Origin: Thamnidium elegans
Lineage: Eukaryota; Mucoromycota; Mucoromycetes; Mucorales; Mucoraceae
Reading direction: 5' to 3'
Length of the DNA stretch: 64,000 nt
NCBI GenBank assembly: GCA_025201345.1
Contig: JAIXMG010000019.1
Coordinates: 372,001 to 436,000, forward strand
Positions 58,378-64,000 of this stretch are shown here, one piece after another (within the stretch, counting starts at the first letter, position 1; every line of letters starts with the position of its first letter). A program made the position numbers and the translations under genes. The notes below the pieces were generated by a model. The model saw nothing but the letters and a program-made list of their open reading frames with translations. It was not told the origin of the DNA and did not search any database.

Positions 58378-59763
58378 TTAAGTCATTTTTATAGTACGAA
58401 ATACGTGAATATGCCGCTTAGTGGTTGTTATTTCGTCATTATGAATATAACCCAGTGAATAAAGATCAGTTTCAATCATGGAACCAATGGTTCTCATAGC
58501 ATATATATCGTTGATAAAAGCATTAGTGCCTTCTAAACAATATAAATTCATTTCAAATTGCTGTCGAGTAAAAGATTCCAAACAAGCGAATTCTTGTTTT
58601 TGTTTGATATGAAATAATATGGATTTAAGGGTTTTATGAATAGCGAAAAACATGTGATGGTAGGTACTTTGGTCGCAGTTCATTAATTTTAGTTCTTGTA
58701 AGCCTTGCAATATCTCCAACGTCATGCTCAATCCGTCTAATAACAAGTCCAAACAAACTTGGATGGGATCCATGTGTTGCAGTAGAGCAAATAATACTAC
58801 TAATCGCATTGAATGATAACAAATAATGAGATGAAGATTCTTTTTTTGAATATTCGACCACCACTTTTCTAATTCGAAGGTTAATCCGTCATAACATTGA
58901 ACAAGTGTATTTAACTGAATACATCGATTATATCTTCGCATATATTGTGTCATTAGTACGAATTCATACAATGTATTATTGGATATAAGACAACAATTGC
59001 TATGTTTGTTATTATTTTCGGCCGTTTGAGATGGTCTTTTAATTGAAAAGGGTAATTCATCAGGTAATAGACACTCCATATTTAATGACAGCCCGATCCA
59101 AGCATCAATATAATACCACCTATACCAACATTGTTTCAATGCTGGTGAAACATGAATAGAACTGAGTTTACTTTTCAGCTGGTTGCACGCTAAATAATGC
59201 CATGTTCTTTGCTCGTTTGTTAATCGTAATAGATTTGCTGTATAGCTAAGACAAAAGTAACATTGTATTGCAATAACTGATAGTTCCTCTTCTTCGTCTT
59301 CAAATAATATCTGGTTTAAATGGTTCACAGCTCTTTCATAAAAATAAAAGCCGACGTCTTTCTTAAAACCTTCAGCAGATTTATCATAGACTTTTCTCTT
59401 CTTATTTTTATGGTTTTCTATTTGGTTGGTTGTGGCGGTGGTTACCATACTGATAGCGGCTACACAATACAGTATGGTTTTAGGAGTGTCCTTTTTTATT
59501 AATTCCAACTCAATGGGAACAATCTTGAAACTTATACAACACCAATGCTGAATAGCTCGAAACATTAAGTTTTCGATCAAGTGGCTGGTAGCTGAGTGGT
59601 ATCGAACTGATTTTGGTAGGCTATATTTGGTTTTATAAGCAAGTAATGCTTTGGTCGTCGCAACCTTAGTTGATTCTGTACGCGCATCTATCATTAATAA
59701 ATTACATAAGTCCGAATAATTATGAATAACATAGGTAAGTGGTATATCACTAAAAGCAATCAT
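58378..59763 (-). CDS. Fungal-specific transcription-factor-like protein lacking a Zn2Cys6 domain
   Basis: Intronless, 461 aa. Segments such as YERAVNHLNQILF, LTNEQRTWHYLACNQLKSKL, KQCWYRWYYIDAWIGLSLNM and ECLLPDELPF match the middle homology region of fungal Zn2Cys6 regulators (Fungal_trans). No Cys6 cluster is present at the N-terminus (MIAFSDIPLTYVIHNY), and I find no upstream exon coding one. So it is either a regulator working through a partner, or a gene whose DNA-binding exon is lost or missed upstream. Start taken as the first ATG after stops. Confidence 0.75.
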   Translation of the reverse strand: MIAFSDIPLTYVIHNYSDLCNLLMIDARTESTKVATTKALLAYKTKYSLPKSVRYHSATSHLIENLMFRAIQHWCCISFKIVPIELELIKKDTPKTILYCVAAISMVTTATTNQIENHKNKKRKVYDKSAEGFKKDVGFYFYERAVNHLNQILFEDEEEELSVIAIQCYFCLSYTANLLRLTNEQRTWHYLACNQLKSKLSSIHVSPALKQCWYRWYYIDAWIGLSLNMECLLPDELPFSIKRPSQTAENNNKHSNCCLISNNTLYEFVLMTQYMRRYNRCIQLNTLVQCYDGLTFELEKWWSNIQKKNLHLIICYHSMRLVVLFALLQHMDPIQVCLDLLLDGLSMTLEILQGLQELKLMNCDQSTYHHMFFAIHKTLKSILFHIKQKQEFACLESFTRQQFEMNLYCLEGTNAFINDIYAMRTIGSMIETDLYSLGYIHNDEITTTKRHIHVFRTIKMT

Positions 59764-62364
59764 TGCTTTTTTTCAAAAATAAAAAAAATAAAAATAAAAG
59801 AAAGTGCAAAAGAGAAGGAGAGAAACAGAATATAGTATCAGTTTCATCTTATAAAAAAAAACTCACGTACATTACACAACATATAAAACACGCAAAAATT
59901 TTAAACTTTTTATAACTTGGACTTTTTAAGCATAAACAACCTTCTTGTTTTGAAAACTGTTCTTGAAACTGCAATTGAATTAGCTTTCAAAGTGTGGAAC
60001 CTATAGGTCGAAAAAAGAAGAAAGTATTAGTAACATAGCAATAGATTTTTTTAAGGGGTGGAAAGCGTGATTACCGCAACGACAACAAAAGATACGAGTC
60101 TTGGTATGACGAGTGAAGTAGTAGTAAACTTTAACTATTTTTTTTTTTTTATGTTATTGGAATCCAATGCTCTCTCATTCTAATATCTAAACTTCAAACT
60201 TCTTAATGTATATTATGTAGGGGCTTTATTTGATTTGAATACGTGTTGAGATTTAATGAATATATTTTTTTATTGAGACTATTGACAAAATGTGATAGGT
60301 ATAAAGTTTTAAATTTTGAATGCAAGTATTCTTCCGTTTCAACAAAACAACCGATCAGGGTCGTCCACGATGCTGATTTAGTTGTATTTTTCCGGGACGT
60401 ACAAACCTTTTTTGGTGTTTAAAAATAAAATCCTCTCCTTTCTGCGTAGATTGTAATATCCTTTCCTGCACAGGTATTAAATACGCTATACTGTTCGATT
60501 CAGTTATAGAAATTTAATTATAATAAAACCATTCCAAAGGAAAAAGCGAAAGAATACGAAGAGAAAAGATTAGCATGAAAATCACTGCTAAAAAAAAGCT
60601 CACTGAGTTATCGCAGTTTAAAAATCGCTCACATAAGAAAACCACTGTTAATTTCAGCAGTTATAATAAATAATGGCCTTTAATTTATTAAAAAACAGAA
60701 AACGCGTTTCGGACCCAAGTTGTGTAATACAAAATAGTTATTTTGAGTATATCTTGATAAAAAAAATTTAAAAGCGTACTTTTTTTTTTCGTTTTTCATT
60801 TTTGAGGGCCAGCTCCTTTTGTTTTTTGGCCAAAAATCACGGATGTTTTGCGATATCTCTGGATCCACCTTGTCTTTTGTTGTGGGCAAATCGTTGAAAA
60901 TAAATTACTTGCTTATACGCTTCTAATCCATTTTAATCTATATTTTTAATGCAAAAATTGAAAGAGTGATCACTGTTTAAAAATAGCAAAAAAATACCGC
61001 ACTTTTTTTTATCACGTGCGATCACCTATTTGTTCTATTTTCGTGATTAAATCGAATTCAGTTTGCTACTATTATTACTAAATATAACAAAGATGAAAGA
61101 TCTTTAATAGCTCATTTTTATTCATTTATAAATAAAAGTGCTACATCCAAAACTGAGAGAGTAAATATGCTTTTAATAAAACGCCAGCTTAGCGTCCCGC
61201 TTAGCTAAAGCGCCAAGTAAGAAAAAGGCCTTTAAACAGTAATTGTTCGTTCATTATCTTTAGTAATAATATTATTTTTAATGCATTAGAAGCGCCTGAA
61301 AGAGTATAGCTTTTATAGAATTGCTAATGATTCGCAAACTATTAATAAGCTGTTTATTAATTTCATTTTGTGAATAACCACCCATTACAGAGAAATATAG
61401 CCAAAGAAAAGAGGTTCTATTTACCCGTTTAGAAAAAAAAAAAAAAAAAGTGATGTATTACTTTTCATGTACCCTGTATGTGCGACAGTTTGCTCTAAGA
61501 GAAACTATATCCGTTTGCAAGGGCGCAAGAAAACAAAGGCGATAAAAGAAGAAGAAATATGTTAGTTAATCATTTTATAAGCACGAACCGTTCCTTTTGA
61601 AAAAACGAATGCAAGAAATACGTCACACTTTGCTAAACGTAGCCAGCGTCGGTATATGGAAAACCTGAAAACCATAGGTATTCGACCAAGCTTCCAAAAG
61701 CATTTATATAATTTTTCACGGCACTATGTAAACGTACGAAGATTGCTGTTTGTACTGAATAAAAATTACGCGAATTAAGTTAATAATGCAAATTGATGTA
61801 GCGCAATTTAATCCAACGTGTCATTGACAATTAAAAGCACGCAAAAATATTTAAATGTTACAGTGAGCACTGAACAGGCAATGTATCTAATTTTACTTTT
61901 TAAACTTTTAATTATAGATTCTCGTTTTTTTCTCTAACCAGAAATTTCAGCTGGGTTTTGACTAGTAGTACAACAAATCCTGGCTTTAATTCTACCTCTG
62001 AAAGGACTACATTGAAGTCCGGACCGGAATCTCCGATTTATTCTGTTTCAACAAAATATCATAAAGCTCTTTTTTTGTATGTAAAGAATTAAAAAAAACT
62101 TGAAATAAAGGAACGTATTTTTTTTTTCCTCTCTCGTCTTATTTATAATAAGTTCTAGCTTTTCTTTTACGAATAATAAAGGATTAGAAATACTACATGA
62201 TAAAATAAAAAAAAGCCAGCTGTTACACATAATAGTAAACAAAAAAAAAACAAAAAAAAAGAGAGGGGGGGGAGGACAAAAAAATAAAAAAATTAACGAG
62301 TTCTCTTCCTCTCTTTTACTTTTTCTTTTTCATATATCATTTTTTTTAAAAAAAAGAAAAAAAT
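59764..62364. other. Spacer with relic segments
   Basis: No intact gene. 60580-60730 carries the dispersed repeat shared with 36.6 kb. At 60889-60790 (minus) a short segment reads MPTTKDKVDPEISQNIRDFW. At about 61620-61770 (plus) a clearly coding-like segment reads AKRSQRRYMENLKTIGIRPS then FQKHLYNFSRHYVNVRRLLF, without start or partner exons. These look like pieces of decayed repeat-family ORFs. Confidence 0.45.
60580..60730 (+). repeat. Dispersed repeat shared with 36.6 kb
   Basis: See the copy at 36591-36680. Both copies end in GACCC(A/G)AGTTGT(A/G)TAATAC, about 80-140 bp after AATCACT(A/G)CTAAAAAA. Confidence 0.5.
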
Positions 62365-62946
62365 ATGGCAGGTAGACTAAGGAACAAATCAGCTGGTTTA
62401 AGACTAGAGTTAAATGCGTCTTATCCGGAGAGTGAAAGTATGGCGGATACTGGTACCTGGCGTCAAGATATTGCTCGTTTCGTCAGCCATGACGACGACG
62501 TTGGTAGTGATATGAAACCGGATGACTTTGAAAACGCTGTACGTTTAGGTGAAGGTGCAGCCGGTACAGTATGGAAAGTTATGCATGCTCCTACTAAAAT
62601 CGTCATGGCAAAAAAGGTAAAAAATAAAAAAAAATCATCCCTTCCCCCTCCTTCCCTTCTTTCATATATATTATAAAGATGACACTAACAAAAATTATAG
62701 ACAATAACAGTCGATCCTGATCCACAGCTACAAAGACAAATTTTAAGAGAATTATCGTTTCTGAAGACATGTGAATCACCTTATATCGTATCATTCTACG
62801 GCGCATTTTTAGATGATGGCGAAACTACAATCGCTATATGCATGGAATATTGCGAAGGAGGTAGTTTAGAAGATATTTATAAAAGAGCAAAACAAATCAA
62901 TGGTGTGATAGGTGAAACAATCTTGGCTAATATTGCAGAAGCAGTA

Positions 62947-62994
<48 letters not shown>

Positions 62995-63285
62995 TCATTT
63001 TAGAGAGCTAAAAAAAAAAAATGATACGCGTGTCATCTAGGTGTGTAAAGGTTTAATTTATTTACACTCGCAAAAAGTGATTCACAGAGACATCAAACCA
63101 TCAAATATTTTAATGACGAAAAAAGGGCAAATCAAATTATGTGATTTAGGCGTGTCTGGTGAATTGATTAACTCGATGGCAGAAACGTTTACAGGGACTC
63201 AATATTACATGGCAGTAAGTTTTTTTTATATTTATTTATTGCATAACAAATAAGAGAAAAAAAAAAGAGTTATTTTTTTAATATG

Positions 63286-63322
<37 letters not shown>

Positions 63323-63668
63323 CTTATAGCCTGAACGCATCAAGGGCGCGCCCTATTCCGTCAGTTCCGATATTTGGTCATTAGGCTTAACTATAATTGA
63401 AGTAGCACAAAACAATCCTGCATTACCTCCACCTGGCCAACCCCATCTAACTATCTTTGAGTTACTGGATTTTATCGTTCATCAGCCTATGCCTACAGTA
63501 GGATCTGACCGATCTATCGAATGTCAAAACTTTGTTTCCACTTGTTTGATTAAAGACCCTGAACACAGACCTACGCCTGAAGAAATGTTAAATAACGAGT
63601 TTATCAAAACGCGCGCTGATGCGACTTGCGATATAGAAGGTTGGTTAAAGGGATTATGGGGATGGTAA
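62365..63668 (+). CDS. MAP kinase kinase, Mkk1/2 (Pek1) type
   Basis: Four exons, 62365..62616, 62701..62943, 63041..63214 and 63330..63668, give 335 aa, shorter than yeast Mkk1 (508). Kinase motifs: GEGAAGTV (63-70), catalytic lysine in VMAKK (K84), HRDIKPSN (H180-D182), DLG instead of DFG (200-202), activation loop S210-MAE-T214 in [18 protein letters not shown], and the MAPKK-typical [25 protein letters not shown] resembles cell-wall-integrity MAPKKs. The N-terminus [13 protein letters not shown] could be a MAPK-docking D-site (basic cluster then L-x-L). A likely upstream partner of the MAPK at 3.5 kb. Introns contain runs of about 41 A and 36 T. Confidence 0.92.
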
Positions 63669-64000
63669 TGATGTCGTTTTTTACGTCTCTTCTCTCCTAC
63701 CCCTCCCCCTCCCCTTTTTTTTTACTCTCTATCGCATCTATATACCTATATAATATTTATATATACACTGTTTTGTTGATTAATAATAAAAAAAAAAGGA
63801 ATACATTGTGTCTAGATTCTATGCAAAGACTTTTTTTTTATTACTATAACGAAGGAGATAAGATGTATGGATTATACGTATTACAATAAAGTAATTATAA
63901 TTTTGCCCATTAATCGTGTTGTAGTACAGGGAAAAAGAAAAAATAGAAGGGGAAAAGAACGTTACAAAAAAAACACTATTTTTAGGAGTACGGGGAAAAG
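63669..64000. other. 3' flank of the MAPKK gene to the window end
   Basis: C/T-rich and A-rich stretches without coding signal. Confidence 0.6.

Overview
The window is nuclear DNA of an early-diverging fungus, most probably a mucoromycete (Mucorales-like). Reasons seen in the sequence: very AT-rich spacers full of long A/T homopolymers; compact genes with many 45-100 bp GT-AG introns; a typical fungal gene set (trypsin-like protease, NoxR, a CSL factor, a fungal-specific transcription factor); presence of BORC/BLOC-1 subunits and a PLD6-like nuclease, which are usually missing from ascomycete yeasts; and decayed copies of repeat-family ORFs of the kind that is abundant in Mucorales genomes. 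No operons, CRISPR arrays, rRNA or tRNA genes were recognised.

Layout. 1-24 kb is gene-poor and repeat-rich: three paralogous small secreted 8-cysteine proteins (2.05, 17.4 and 18.8 kb), an Slt2/Mpk1-type MAP kinase (3.5-5.1 kb), a single-HKD PLD6-like protein (8.6-10.0 kb), a prolidase (10.6-12.3 kb), a repeat-family gene with a near-identical inverted broken copy (13.8-15.2 kb), and a p67phox/NoxR-like NADPH-oxidase regulator (19.6-21.5 kb), separated by decayed transposon and repeat-family pieces. 24-36 kb carries a PX-domain AGC kinase, a Kre9-type membrane protein and a complete ten-exon DHX29 RNA helicase. 36.2-38.8 kb is a relic region holding pieces of a Fanzor/TnpB-like nuclease followed by a short hairpin. 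38.8-59.8 kb is dense and ordinary: CSL transcription factor, BLOC1S1, a small unknown protein, actin, a putative mitochondrial protein, a four-finger C2H2 protein, Vps71/ZNHIT1, a trypsin-like protease, Hse1/STAM, a BORCS5-like protein, a diamine acetyltransferase, mitochondrial methionyl-tRNA formyltransferase and a fungal-specific transcription factor. 59.8-62.3 kb is relic-bearing spacer, and the window ends with a MAPKK of Mkk1/2 (Pek1) type.

Functional links (inference from families): the MAPKK at 62.4 kb and the Slt2-like MAPK at 3.5 kb are expected partners in a cell-wall-integrity cascade; BLOC1S1 and BORCS5 are both subunits of the BORC lysosome-positioning complex; Hse1 is ESCRT-0; DHX29 and FMT act in cytosolic and mitochondrial translation initiation. 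Splice structures were worked out by hand from GT-AG sites and reading-frame phase; each multi-exon gene listed closes into one continuous frame with a length normal for its family unless stated otherwise. No transcript or database evidence was available.
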